The notes: generated from the sequence alone by a model not told the origin. Counted from the stretch's first letter, positions 8,468 through 16,575 are shown. The stretch: 64,000 nt of DNA from Polyangiaceae bacterium (GCA_015075635.1 JABTUA010000003.1:2418001-2482000); one strand, 5' to 3'. A program made the numbers and translations.

Positions 8468-10303
8468 TCAAAAGTCGGCCCAGCGGCCCGAGTGATAGAA
8501 GGACTTCCACGGGTGCCACTGGGTCCCGCAATCACATGATGGGGTCTTGCAGGGGCCGGCCTCCCAGGTCGTGTAGTAGACGTTGCCCTTGTCGTCCGTG
8601 ACGAGCACCACCGGGATCACCGTGCTCTGAGGATCGTCCTGCCAGCGACTGATGGTGACCGAGACGATCCGCGGCGGCAGCGGGTTGGCGCAGTTCTGGT
8701 CCGGAGTGTACGCCTTCGGGCTGTAGTTGAGCCAACCGAACCAGGAATTGCCGCTGGTCGAGGTCTGCCCTCGCCACCAGAGCCCGCCGTTTGCATCAAC
8801 GGCGATGACGAAGACTCGGTTGTCCGAGAGCCAGCCCGCGTCGATGTCCACCATGGTCGCGGGGGCAGCGAAGTCCGAGGGAGTCGAGACCGGAAACGGC
8901 TCGGCCATCCACTTGACCGTCCCAGTAGAGGTGACCAGAAACGCCTGTTGGACCAGATCGCCGGCCCGGCGAATGGCGCTGACCTTGGTGTACGCATCGG
9001 GCACCCAGCCAGAGATCAAGAGCTGCCAATCGAGCCAGCGGCTGTAGGCTGCCGTTCCGCTCCGGCGCCTCCGCCACGCCCAGCCTCCCGCGACGTTGTC
9101 CACGGCGTACAGATGTGCCACCCCAGATCCGTCGTAGGCCGCGTCGATGTCTCTCACGACATGGCCCGACGGCACCACGAAGCTCGCCCAGGAAGTCCAG
9201 TTGCCCGCGAGGTCGACGTAACGAAAGGACATGGCGCCGCTCGTGTTCGTGACCATGACTTGCGGCTTCCCGTTGGTGAGGTACATGGCCGCGATGCGGT
9301 CCACGTTCGCCACCGCGCCGAAGTCGGACCACGCCTGCCAGCCAGCGGTCAGGCTCGCGGACTTCCGCGACCGTGTGCGGACGCGGCCCGAGTCACTGTC
9401 GGTCGCCCAGACCTGGGTTCGATTGGAGCCGCTCTCGTGCCGAGTGAGCGCCACGTTCGCCGCGAAGCGCGGGACGTTGGCGAAGCGGTTCACGCTGGGC
9501 GCGATCCCGTCGTAACCGCCCGGCGGGTTGCACGCGCCGACCGTGATGCCCATGCCGTGTTCGACCCCCAGGAGCACGGGCGTGCCGAGGTCCGCGAGCA
9601 GCGGGGAGCCGGACGCCCCGCCCGTAGTCGAGCAACTGGTGCGGACGAGGTCGTCTGTGCTCCCGTTGTCGTTGGTCGAGTCGACGACGCAGCTCGGATC
9701 GACCAGGCCGTAGTTCCACCAACGGTGGTTGTCGGTGGCCGGATCGAAATCGCAAGGGCAGGAGCCGCCTCCTGCGCACCCGGCGACGAGCTCGTCGCCA
9801 TACGGCGGACAGCGAACGTCCGGCCCGAGCGCAAAGGGATCGCGATCGTACCCGCCACGATAGACCGACCACCCTTGGTAGGCAGTCATGGGGAGGGCTG
9901 GAATGCTCGGGAAGTCCACGACAGGTGGACACCACTGCTGCGTGAATGTGTCGTTCCACGCGCAGTCGAGCCTCATGATCGACCAGTCGGACGCCAGAAA
10001 ACCCGCTTCGGGATCTCCAGCACCCCAGCCGGTCGCTGCCAAAGTGCCGACCACCGCACGCGAGATCGAGTACCTCGGCGGGTTGGTGCGCGTCGGATCG
10101 AAGTTCGGGTAGAAATTCAATCCGGTCTGCCACACCGCGTTGTCCCAGTGCGCGCAGTGAGCGGCTGCGGCGATGTGGTGCGGGTCGATCAGCACCGCCG
10201 TGCACCCGTTGTTGAGGTACCCGACCGCGCCCCACGGCAACGTGGTCGTCGCCGAGAACATCTGGTAGAAATCGGGGCAGTACACCGTGGCTTGCTCGGT
10301 CAC
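8468..10303 (-). CDS. Secreted trypsin-like serine protease, copy 2
   Basis: Paralogue of 4854-6767 with the same layout: S1 domain (AAHC, SDWSIMRLDC, GGASGSPLL) and a C-terminal Trp-rich repeat region that is very similar in both copies. The first usable in-frame start is GTG 10303, which gives no signal peptide. The frame is open upstream and encodes a hydrophobic leader ending LSAC (lipobox), preceded by no standard start in frame. An ATG with strong Shine-Dalgarno at 10460 is 157 bases upstream, one base off frame, across an AAGC repeat. With one unit lost the protein would be about 662 residues with a complete lipoprotein signal. Confidence 0.85.
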   Translation of the reverse strand: MTEQATVYCPDFYQMFSATTTLPWGAVGYLNNGCTAVLIDPHHIAAAAHCAHWDNAVWQTGLNFYPNFDPTRTNPPRYSISRAVVGTLAATGWGAGDPEAGFLASDWSIMRLDCAWNDTFTQQWCPPVVDFPSIPALPMTAYQGWSVYRGGYDRDPFALGPDVRCPPYGDELVAGCAGGGSCPCDFDPATDNHRWWNYGLVDPSCVVDSTNDNGSTDDLVRTSCSTTGGASGSPLLADLGTPVLLGVEHGMGITVGACNPPGGYDGIAPSVNRFANVPRFAANVALTRHESGSNRTQVWATDSDSGRVRTRSRKSASLTAGWQAWSDFGAVANVDRIAAMYLTNGKPQVMVTNTSGAMSFRYVDLAGNWTSWASFVVPSGHVVRDIDAAYDGSGVAHLYAVDNVAGGWAWRRRRSGTAAYSRWLDWQLLISGWVPDAYTKVSAIRRAGDLVQQAFLVTSTGTVKWMAEPFPVSTPSDFAAPATMVDIDAGWLSDNRVFVIAVDANGGLWWRGQTSTSGNSWFGWLNYSPKAYTPDQNCANPLPPRIVSVTISRWQDDPQSTVIPVVLVTDDKGNVYYTTWEAGPCKTPSCDCGTQWHPWKSFYHSGRWADF

Positions 10304-10434
10304 GCCCGGCGCGTCGGGTGCCGCCTGACCGCAGGCTGAAAGCGCCGCGGAAGCGCCGCCTACGACGAGCAGCAGTGCGGCGCCACGAACAACGCCGCGC
10401 GCGCCGGACGCATCATGCAGGCACGCTTGTTGCA

Positions 10435-10457
10435 GCTTGCTTGCTTGGTACTTGCTT
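10435..10457. repeat. Tetranucleotide tract (GCTT)3 plus one further unit in 5' region of protease copy 2
   Basis: Three perfect GCTT units at 10435-10446 (AAGC on the coding strand), a GGTA interruption, and another GCTT at 10454-10457, within the first codons after the ATG at 10460. Loss of a single unit brings that ATG into frame with the lipoprotein leader and protease. The tract is shorter and less perfect than the one in copy 1. Confidence 0.7.
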
Positions 10458-10471
10458 CATCTTGCCCTCCC
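10458..10471 (-). promoter_or_regulatory. Shine-Dalgarno and ATG upstream of protease copy 2
   Basis: GGGAGGG on the minus strand (plus 10465-10471) lies four bases before an ATG at 10458-10460. In the current sequence this ATG reads only 15 codons (MKQVPSKQAATSVPA) before a TGA. The element is conserved with 6907-6921, which argues that it is the true initiation region. Confidence 0.55.
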
Positions 10472-10663
10472 GTTCGCTGCTGAGGAGAGAAGAGCAGCGG
10501 ACGCCCGCGCGGTCAAGCAGAGACCGCACGCCGCACGCTGTGTGCCGTCGCGGGTCAGTGACGCGTTGGAGCGCGGCGGTGACGCAGTGGAGGGAGGCAA
10601 CGGCGATGGAGCTCAGCGTGGTGGAGTGCAAGCCTGGGCCGGCGCCGGCCCAGGCAGCACGTT

Positions 10664-10703
10664 TGCGGCGCCTCGCGCGCAGGCGGTACACCTTCCCCTG
10701 CCG
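10664..10703. repeat. Repeat block A, left flank of the IS element
   Basis: Copy of 7027-7066 with three substitutions. It ends exactly where similarity to the empty site is lost, marking the left end of the insertion. Confidence 0.8.
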
Positions 10704-11006
10704 ACTATGAGGTGGCACTACAGTCAAAGAATAAATTCGTCCATCGCGGCATTCTGGTTGGTCTGGGTCTCCAATCCGAGGGTGGGCAAGGCGCGGGGCA
10801 ACGGGCTGCTTCAATCGACTATCCGCGCTTCGAGGCGCACAGGTGGAAATCCGTCGACGGGGTGCAATCGCGCGCACAGGGTCGGAGCCAGCAGAAGCTG
10901 GACGCCCGGAGCGGCAGGGACGCACTCACCGTCGCTGGACAGCCGTTGCTCGGCTTGCTTTGCCCGGTCTCTGGGACCGGAACAGTGTGGCTCGCGCTGT
11001 GCGGCG
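10704..11006 (-). ncRNA. Candidate bridge RNA region of the IS
   Basis: 303 bases without a supportable gene lie between the transposase stop and the element end. In IS1111-type elements the bridge RNA, which pairs with target and donor DNA, is reported from the non-coding end downstream of the transposase. In IS110-type elements it lies upstream. I see no decisive structure. The alternative location is 12033-12270, which contains a small hairpin (GCAGGA ... TCCTGC). This is a positional inference only. Confidence 0.3.
10707..10716 (+). repeat. Subterminal inverted repeat of the IS (right, transposase 3' side)
   Basis: ATGAGGTGGC, perfect inverse of GCCACCTCAT at 12254-12263, three bases inside the deduced boundary. 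Confidence 0.7.
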
Positions 11007-12032
11007 CTAGGTGGAGCGCGGCTGACGCGAATGGTTTGGCTGGTACGTCGAGCCGTCGCGCCAGATGGCGAACAGCACGCCCGCCAGCTTGCGCGCTACG
11101 GCGACCGTCGCGATGAACTTGCCACGCCGCTGCTCGATCTGTGCGGCCCAGCGGCTGATGGGATCGAGCGGACGCAGCCGGCGGAAGTTCCAAGCGGCCT
11201 GTACCAAGGCGCGGCGTACCGGTGCCGGGCCGGCCTTGGTGATGCCCGTGCGTTGTTGCCTTTCGGAACTGGACTTCTCGCCGGGGGTCAGTCCGAGGAA
11301 GGCCTGAACGGAGTGCGCACTCGGGAAGCGCGCGCGGTCGTCGAGCGCCGCTACGAAGCGCAGGCTGGTGACCGGTCCCACGCCCGGTACCGACATCAGC
11401 CGCACGCACACCGGATCCTCCGCCGACAGCGCCGTAAGCTCCTGGTCGGCCGGAGCGATCTGGGCATTGAGCGAGTCGATCACCTGCAGCATGCGCTCGA
11501 TGTACTCCGGCATCCCGTCGCACGTCTTCAGCGCGGCGGCGCGAAAGCGTTTCGGGAAGGCCTCGGCGCCACCGGAGGGAATCGTGAGCAGCTGCGTCCG
11601 TGCCCAACCGCGGACGCAATTGATCAGCGAGGTCCGCTGAGCAAGCAACTCTTCGCGGACCGTGCACATGCTGCGGCGCTGACGCGCCAGGTCGGTGGGG
11701 ATGTGCACGGACGGCAGATCGATCCTGCACGACACCTCGCTCAGCACTTGCGCATCGCGCCGGTCGGTCTTGATGCGACGTGCGCCGACGCCCAGGCTCT
11801 TGACCAGCGTGGTGGGCACTACGCGGACCTCGTGCCCGTGGCTCAGCGCCAGGTCGGCTACACGGAACGCCTCGGAGCAGGTCTCGACAATCACGCGACT
11901 CGCCGCCTGGCGCTCGAGAAAGCGCCCCAGCGCTTTGGTCTCGAGCTTCTGCTCCTGCACGACCTTGCCGTCCGCCTCGCGGACGCAGATCTGGGATTTC
12001 ATCTTGCCGAGATCGATCGCAATATGCTGCAT
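11007..12032 (-). CDS. IS110/IS1111-family transposase
   Basis: 341-residue DEDD transposase. The N-terminal RuvC-like half starts MQHIAIDLGKMKSQICV with the first acidic residue in IDLGK, then VIVETCSEAF and KTDRRDAQVL. The C-terminal half is the IS116/IS110/IS902 domain, with the helix-hairpin-helix VPGVGPVTSLRFVAALDD and AFLGLTPGEKSS, then the region around ITKAGPAPVRRALVQAAW. The length is normal and there is no stop or frameshift, so it may be active. The ATG at 12032 is chosen over 12059 because it has AGGAGA at a good distance and matches the family N-terminus. Confidence 0.93.
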   Translation of the reverse strand: MQHIAIDLGKMKSQICVREADGKVVQEQKLETKALGRFLERQAASRVIVETCSEAFRVADLALSHGHEVRVVPTTLVKSLGVGARRIKTDRRDAQVLSEVSCRIDLPSVHIPTDLARQRRSMCTVREELLAQRTSLINCVRGWARTQLLTIPSGGAEAFPKRFRAAALKTCDGMPEYIERMLQVIDSLNAQIAPADQELTALSAEDPVCVRLMSVPGVGPVTSLRFVAALDDRARFPSAHSVQAFLGLTPGEKSSSERQQRTGITKAGPAPVRRALVQAAWNFRRLRPLDPISRWAAQIEQRRGKFIATVAVARKLAGVLFAIWRDGSTYQPNHSRQPRST

Positions 12033-12253
12033 GGCTGTCTCCTGACGCTGCGCTCGCAAGCGCGTTTTGGGTTTGAGGCCCGAGTATCGGTGACCTCGTC
12101 GCGCAGGAGGCAGCCACTTCCTGCTTTCGCGGCTCGCCCGCGAGCTCGAACACGCCGGCTATTACGGCGGACGTCACGACCATCGCGAACGCCGCAACGA
12201 CGACCCTTGGAGCCGAGACAATGGCGCGGACTCCATGAGCTGCCAGGTCGCGA

Positions 12254-12263
12254 GCCACCTCAT
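12254..12263 (-). repeat. Subterminal inverted repeat of the IS (left, transposase 5' side)
   Basis: GCCACCTCAT on the plus strand, perfect inverse of 10707-10716, seven bases inside the deduced boundary. Confidence 0.7.
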
Positions 12264-12270
12264 CACATCT

Positions 12271-12369
12271 CGCGCAGCGGCCAGCGCGAGCGCCGTGCCG
12301 CGCGTTGCTACGCTGTACCGCGAGGCTTTGGGGAAGGTCGCGCGGCCGGAGCCCTCGCGCGACGGCGAG
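12271..12369. repeat. Repeat block B, right flank of the IS element
   Basis: 12271-12309 is identical to 7067-7105 (39 of 39), and similarity continues with small gaps to 12369. Together with block A it reconstructs the pre-insertion sequence. The 240 bases between the IS and the gene at 12509 hold this repeat, the terminator-like fragment and no supportable gene. Confidence 0.85.
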
Positions 12370-12396
12370 CCGTCTCGTGCAGAGGCGGGGGGTTCG
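12370..12396 (+). repeat. Half copy of the ftsZ terminator
   Basis: 27 bases identical to 2387-2413, containing the loop and the G-rich arm but not the C-run of the other arm, so the hairpin cannot form here. It continues into a T-run (GGTTTTT). It looks like a recombination scar linking this region with the ftsZ/DUF2079 junction. Confidence 0.75.
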
Positions 12397-12508
12397 GTTT
12401 TTCACGGCTGCGCGCCGATGGCGGTGAGGTGGCCGCCCCGGTCAATCCATTGGCCGCCCGGGCCAGGGAGGATGCGCGCTCGCTGCCGTACGCCGAGCAG
12501 GAGGTCAG

Positions 12509-13795
12509 ATGAAGCGCTCGATGGTGTTCGGAGTCGGCATTCTCCTCGGGGTCTCGGGCTGCGGGGGGAGCGACGGCGGTGGTGGCGGCAACGCCGCCGG
12601 GGCCGCGGGTGCGGCGAGCGGCGGGACGTCCGGCGTCGGCGCGACGGGTGGCACAGGCGGCGCAGGTGGAGCTGCCGGAGCCGCCGGAGCGGGTGGCGCG
12701 GGCGGGATCGCCGGCGCAGCGGGCTCGGGTGGAGCAGGCGGCTCTTCGGGGTCCGGCGCGGGTGGTTGCGTCGAGGTCGCGGCAGGAGCCATGCACAGCT
12801 GCGCGCTCCGCGCGGACGGCAGCGTCGCGTGCTGGGGAGCCAACACCAAGGGACAGCTTGGTACCGGCGTGCTTCAACCGGCGCCGACTCCGGTCCCCTC
12901 GGCGGCCGGTCACGTGATGAAGCAGCTCAGCGCGGGCTACGCGCACACCTGCGGGCTCGACGGTGCGGGCGACGCCTGGTGCTGGGGCGACAAGGGCCAG
13001 CTCGGTGCAGCGGAGAACGCCGCGTCACCGAAGCCGTTGAAGGTGTCGGGGCTGGCGGGCGCGACCGAGGTCGCGGCTCGCATCTTCCACTCGTGCGCGT
13101 TGAAGGCGGACGGCACGGTCGCTTGCTGGGGCTCCAACACCTACGGCGGCCTGGGCGACGGGACGAAGACCAGCGCGCCGGTGCCGGTGGCGGCGAAGAA
13201 CGTCAGCACAGCGGCGGCGGTGACCGCGGGCCTCGACTTCAGCTGCGCGCTCGGCGGCGACGGGAAGGTCCGCTGCTGGGGCTACAACTCCTACGGTTGC
13301 CTCGGCGATGGCGGTACCGTCGGCAGCCAGCTCACGCCGGTGGAAGCCAAGCTCCCGAGCGCGGCCGCGGAGATCTCCGGCGGGGGCGGGCACGCCTGCG
13401 CGGTGCTGAAGACGGGTGCGCTCTGGTGCTGGGGCTGGAACGCGTACGGACAGGTCGGCACGAAGACCCCCGAGATTCCGGCGCAGGTGATGGCGGGCGG
13501 CGTGGCGCACGTGTCGGCGGGCGGGGCTCACACCTGCGCGCTCGAGACTGATGGCTCGCTCTGGTGTTGGGGACGCAACGCCGACGGCCAGGTCGGGAAC
13601 GGCGCGAAGGAGGATGTGCCCGCGCCGACGCAGGTCATGACCGGCGTCGCCCAGGTCTCGGCCGGCAACTGGCACACGTGCGCGCTGAAGACCGACGGCA
13701 CGGTGTGGTGCTGGGGCGACGGTACCGACGGGCAAGTCGGATCCGGTCTCGCCGCAGCGCACTTGAACCCGGTGCAGATCGCGGCGTGCGAGTGA
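12509..13795 (+). CDS. RCC1-repeat lipoprotein
   Basis: 428-residue exported protein. The signal peptide ends in VSGC (lipobox), then a Gly/Ala/Ser linker of about 80 residues, then a chain of RCC1-type repeats of about 50 residues, each with an AGxxHTCALxxDG...WCWGxNxxGQxG core, expected to close into a seven-bladed propeller. Each blade carries a conserved Cys-Trp (CWG) and a further Cys, as is common in myxobacterial RCC1 proteins. AGGAGG stands directly upstream of the ATG. The role is probably surface binding, and the ligand is unknown. Lipid anchoring at the outer membrane is inferred from the lipobox. Confidence 0.85.
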   Translation: MKRSMVFGVGILLGVSGCGGSDGGGGGNAAGAAGAASGGTSGVGATGGTGGAGGAAGAAGAGGAGGIAGAAGSGGAGGSSGSGAGGCVEVAAGAMHSCALRADGSVACWGANTKGQLGTGVLQPAPTPVPSAAGHVMKQLSAGYAHTCGLDGAGDAWCWGDKGQLGAAENAASPKPLKVSGLAGATEVAARIFHSCALKADGTVACWGSNTYGGLGDGTKTSAPVPVAAKNVSTAAAVTAGLDFSCALGGDGKVRCWGYNSYGCLGDGGTVGSQLTPVEAKLPSAAAEISGGGGHACAVLKTGALWCWGWNAYGQVGTKTPEIPAQVMAGGVAHVSAGGAHTCALETDGSLWCWGRNADGQVGNGAKEDVPAPTQVMTGVAQVSAGNWHTCALKTDGTVWCWGDGTDGQVGSGLAAAHLNPVQIAACE

Positions 13796-13923
13796 GCTGA
13801 AGCGCAGGGCGGGGGAGGGCGCTGGCGCCGGCGCCGTGGCCCCGATGCTCACCGGGGTGGCGACCGGCACGACCGGAGCGCCGGAGCAGCGTGGCACTCA
13901 CGTGTGCTACGCTCGCGCGGAGG

Positions 13924-14490
13924 ATGTCGCTGCCCGTCCCGTTCCACAGCTACTCCTACGCGGACTACCTCGCGCTGGAAGATCACAGCCCGGTGCGGCA
14001 CGAGTTCGTTTCAGGGGAGATCTACGCGATGGCCGGCGGAACGCCGGAGCACGCGGCACTGGCCGCGGCGGTGCTCCGCCACCTCGGGAACCAGCTGCCG
14101 GCGGGGTGCCGCGCGTACACGTCGGATCTGCGCGTCCGCGTCGCGGGCAGCGACGTCACGACGTATCCGGACGGCACGGTCGTTTGCGGCAAGACCAGTC
14201 GTGCTGCAGACGATCCCACGGCCGTGACGAACCCCGTCGTGTTGATCGAGGTCACGAGCCCGTCCACCGAGGCCTACGACCGCGGCGCCAAGCTCGGCTT
14301 CTACAAGAACCTGCCCAGCGTGCGCGAGGTGTTGATTCTCTCGCACCAGGGTCCACACGCGGCCCTCCACCGCCGCGGGCAGGACGGAGCCTGGAGCGTC
14401 CACGAAGCCGGGCAGGGTGAAACCATCGAGGTCGAGTCCGTGGGTGCCTCGCTCGCGATCGACGAGGTTTATCGGGACTTCGCGGAGTGA
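13924..14490 (+). CDS. Uma2 family protein (DUF820, PD-(D/E)XK nuclease fold)
   Basis: 188-residue protein opening with FHSYSYADYLALED and containing the family core DLRVRVAG...YPDGTVVCG followed by VVLIEVTSPSTEAYDRGAKLGFYKNLPSVREVLIL, in which the Asp and the Glu of IEV are the expected nuclease-fold metal ligands. Uma2 proteins are widespread restriction-endonuclease-like proteins, often present in many copies, with no settled role. The frame also allows an ATG at 13891. 13924 is chosen because the family begins close to the SYADY motif. Its stop overlaps a GTG in the frame of the next gene. Confidence 0.85.
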   Translation: MSLPVPFHSYSYADYLALEDHSPVRHEFVSGEIYAMAGGTPEHAALAAAVLRHLGNQLPAGCRAYTSDLRVRVAGSDVTTYPDGTVVCGKTSRAADDPTAVTNPVVLIEVTSPSTEAYDRGAKLGFYKNLPSVREVLILSHQGPHAALHRRGQDGAWSVHEAGQGETIEVESVGASLAIDEVYRDFAE

Positions 14491-14498
14491 GGGTCGCC

Positions 14499-15464
14499 AT
14501 GCCGGAGCGCATCGGGCTCGTGGAAGCGCTGGGTCTCAGGCCCTGGGGCAAGACCCTGCGCGAGGCCGCGCTCGCGCTGGGCGGGGACGCGAGCACGCCG
14601 AAGACGCGCTTCGATCTCAGCTCGCTCGGCAACCTGCACCCGCGCCTCGGCGCCGCGCTGTGGCTCGGGAAGAAGCCGATGGGGCGGCGCGTCCCGATCA
14701 CCAACCTGTACAACTACCGCCAGCCTCCGCCCGAGCTCGGCTGGTCGGTGCGGGTGAGCGACGTGCGCGACTTCCGCGGCGGGGACAACACCTACGACAG
14801 CCACAACGGCACTGACTTCGCCATCCCGCCCGGCACCAGCGTGGTCGCGGCGGCGCCGGGGACCGTGCTCCGGGTCTCGAGCGAGTTCCACCGCGGCGGA
14901 CGCAAGATCCTGCTCGACCATGGCCAAGGCCTCGTCACCTCTTACAACCACCTGAGTCGGCCCTTGGTCACGCCCGGCCAGCGCGTGAAGCGCGGCGAGC
15001 CCATCGCGCTGTCGGGCTACAGCGGCCTCGACGCGCTCGTCGGCTTTCCGTGGGCTCCGCCCCACGTGCACTTCAACGTCTGGCTCGACGGAGTGTACGT
15101 CGATCCCTTCACGCCAATCGAGCGCGACGAGCCGTCGCTCTGGCGGCGGCACAACGACCCCGTGCCCGCGCCAGCGAGCGAGCTCGACGACGACGCCATC
15201 CCGCCGAGCGACTGGGACGAAGGCGCCATGACGCTCGCCGTCGGCGCGTGCCAGCACGCGGGCACGCGGGCGGAGATCGAGCGAGCGGCGACGGCCACGG
15301 AGCGCGCCGGCGCGCTCTTGATGCACCTCGCGTATTTTCCGACTCGCTTCCAGCGGGACCGCCTCGGCGAGGGCTTCTCGCTGTTCCGCGTGCCCCACGC
15401 CCGCGAGCCCCGCCTCGACCTTCCGTTCTCCCACCGCGACTACGACGGCGTGGCCTTCTTGTGA
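14499..15464 (+). CDS. M23 family (LytM-type) peptidase without signal peptide
   Basis: 321-residue protein with a LytM zinc-peptidase core at about residues 80-205. The HNGTDF motif gives the HxxxD ligands, and PHVHFNVW gives the HxH motif late in the domain. The C-terminal 110 residues are unassigned. No signal peptide or membrane helix is visible at either possible start (GTG 14487 or ATG 14499), which is unusual for an enzyme normally acting on peptidoglycan. It follows the Uma2 gene by nine bases and is convergent with the SCO1-fusion gene at a one-base gap. Confidence 0.8.
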   Translation: MPERIGLVEALGLRPWGKTLREAALALGGDASTPKTRFDLSSLGNLHPRLGAALWLGKKPMGRRVPITNLYNYRQPPPELGWSVRVSDVRDFRGGDNTYDSHNGTDFAIPPGTSVVAAAPGTVLRVSSEFHRGGRKILLDHGQGLVTSYNHLSRPLVTPGQRVKRGEPIALSGYSGLDALVGFPWAPPHVHFNVWLDGVYVDPFTPIERDEPSLWRRHNDPVPAPASELDDDAIPPSDWDEGAMTLAVGACQHAGTRAEIERAATATERAGALLMHLAYFPTRFQRDRLGEGFSLFRVPHAREPRLDLPFSHRDYDGVAFL

Positions 15465-15465
15465 C

Positions 15466-16575
15466 TCAGTGGGCGTAGGCGCCGGGGCTCTCGCCGAAGC
15501 GCTTGCGACACTGTTCGGAGCAGAAGTAGATCGTCTCGCCCCCGTCCAGCTCGAGCTTCAGAGCGTCGGCGGTCACCCGCACCTTCATGCGGCATACCGG
15601 ATCGATCGCGACCACGGCGTCCAGCGCCGGCGCCGAAGGAGGAGGCAGCGCGACCAGGTACTTCACCAGCCGGTCGAGCTCTTCGCCCGACAGGTCGCCG
15701 GCGTAGGACGGCATCATCAGCGGGTAGCCGATCACGCGCTTGGCCGCCGGCGAGACGATGGACTCCCTCAAGTAGGCCTCGTCGGCGCTGACGAACAGCC
15801 GCGTGTCGAGCTCACGGCGCTGACCGGAGAGACCGCCCAGCGGCGGCGCCAGCTCCGGACGCTCGTGGCAATTGGCGCAGGACAGCTCGTGGTACAGCAC
15901 CTCTGCGCTGCGCGCTCCGGCAGGCGGCGGTGGTGGCGTGCTGCCCAAGAGCGCGCGCACGCTCCGCGCCAGGGCCTTGAAGTCTTCGGCGTCGTCGGAG
16001 TCGAAGATGCCGCGCACCATGCCGCGCTGATCCACCAGCGCGAACACGCTGCTGTGGAACACGGCGTCGAGGCCGCCGTCGGTGCGCACGGCGGTGATGT
16101 GAAAGCCGCGGGCCAGCTCCGTCAGCCCACCCGGCGTGGTCTCGAGGAGCAGCCAGCGAGACTCCCCGGGGTTCCACTGCCTGGCGTACTCGGCGAGCAC
16201 CTCCACCGTGTCGTGCTCCGGATCCACGGAGAAGCTGACGAAGCGCACGGGCACGCCGGACAGGTCGCGCTGCAACCGGACCATCTTGGCGGTGAGCATG
16301 GGACACACGGTGCGGCACGTGGTGAAGACGAAGTTGGCGACGTACGGCTCGCCAGCGAGGGTGGCCTTCGTCACCGCGCGGCCGTGCTGATCGCGGAAGG
16401 CAAAATCGGGCGACGGGAACAGCTCTGCCGGTGACTCCGGCTTCTGCCGATGGGCGTACTCCTCGGCCGGGATCGGCGCGCGTGCTCGCGCGAGGAAATA
16501 CAGCGCCACGGCCACGCCGAGCGTCAAGAGCGCTGCGCCGACGAGGGCCTGCTTCGTAGCGCGCCTGGCGTTCAC
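15466..16575 (-). CDS. SCO1/SenC - cytochrome c - YHS domain fusion protein
   Basis: 369-residue membrane-anchored protein with three modules. After an N-terminal helix (VGAALLTLGVAVALYFLA) comes a SCO domain, residues 55-210, with the copper-binding TCRTVC and the distal His in FHSSVFALVDQRG. A cytochrome c domain follows with CANCHE and a likely Met ligand in MMPSYAGDLS. The C-terminal YHS domain has IDPVCRMKV...YFCSEQCRKRFGESP. SCO proteins deliver copper to, or reduce, CuA of cytochrome oxidase, and YHS domains bind metal. The GTG at 16575 is preferred over ATG 16641, which would overlap the divergent gene start. Confidence 0.85.
   Translation of the reverse strand: MNARRATKQALVGAALLTLGVAVALYFLARARAPIPAEEYAHRQKPESPAELFPSPDFAFRDQHGRAVTKATLAGEPYVANFVFTTCRTVCPMLTAKMVRLQRDLSGVPVRFVSFSVDPEHDTVEVLAEYARQWNPGESRWLLLETTPGGLTELARGFHITAVRTDGGLDAVFHSSVFALVDQRGMVRGIFDSDDAEDFKALARSVRALLGSTPPPPPAGARSAEVLYHELSCANCHERPELAPPLGGLSGQRRELDTRLFVSADEAYLRESIVSPAAKRVIGYPLMMPSYAGDLSGEELDRLVKYLVALPPPSAPALDAVVAIDPVCRMKVRVTADALKLELDGGETIYFCSEQCRKRFGESPGAYAH

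Larger units (their letters stand above)
10704..12270 (-). mobile_element. IS110-family insertion sequence, IS1111-like, 1567 bp
   Basis: The boundaries come from comparison with the uninterrupted repeat at 7027-7187: block A ends at 10703 and block B resumes at 12271. The element carries one transposase gene on the minus strand and has no true terminal inverted repeats. It has a 10-bp subterminal inverted repeat (ATGAGGTGGC at 10707-10716, complement at 12254-12263), leaving unequal outer tails of 3 and 7 bases. No target duplication is evident. Subterminal repeats and lack of duplication fit the IS1111 group of the IS110 family, whose members use a DEDD/serine transposase guided by a bridge RNA. 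Confidence 0.85.

Noticed and set aside
10413-10925. Arg-rich minus-strand frame across the IS right end and repeat A
   Set aside because: It crosses the deduced IS boundary and has no family features. Its last 15 codons are the out-of-frame start of protease copy 2.
13894-13912. TGGCAC element before the Uma2 gene
   Set aside because: The distance between GG and GC is 11 bases, not 10, and no upstream palindrome is present.
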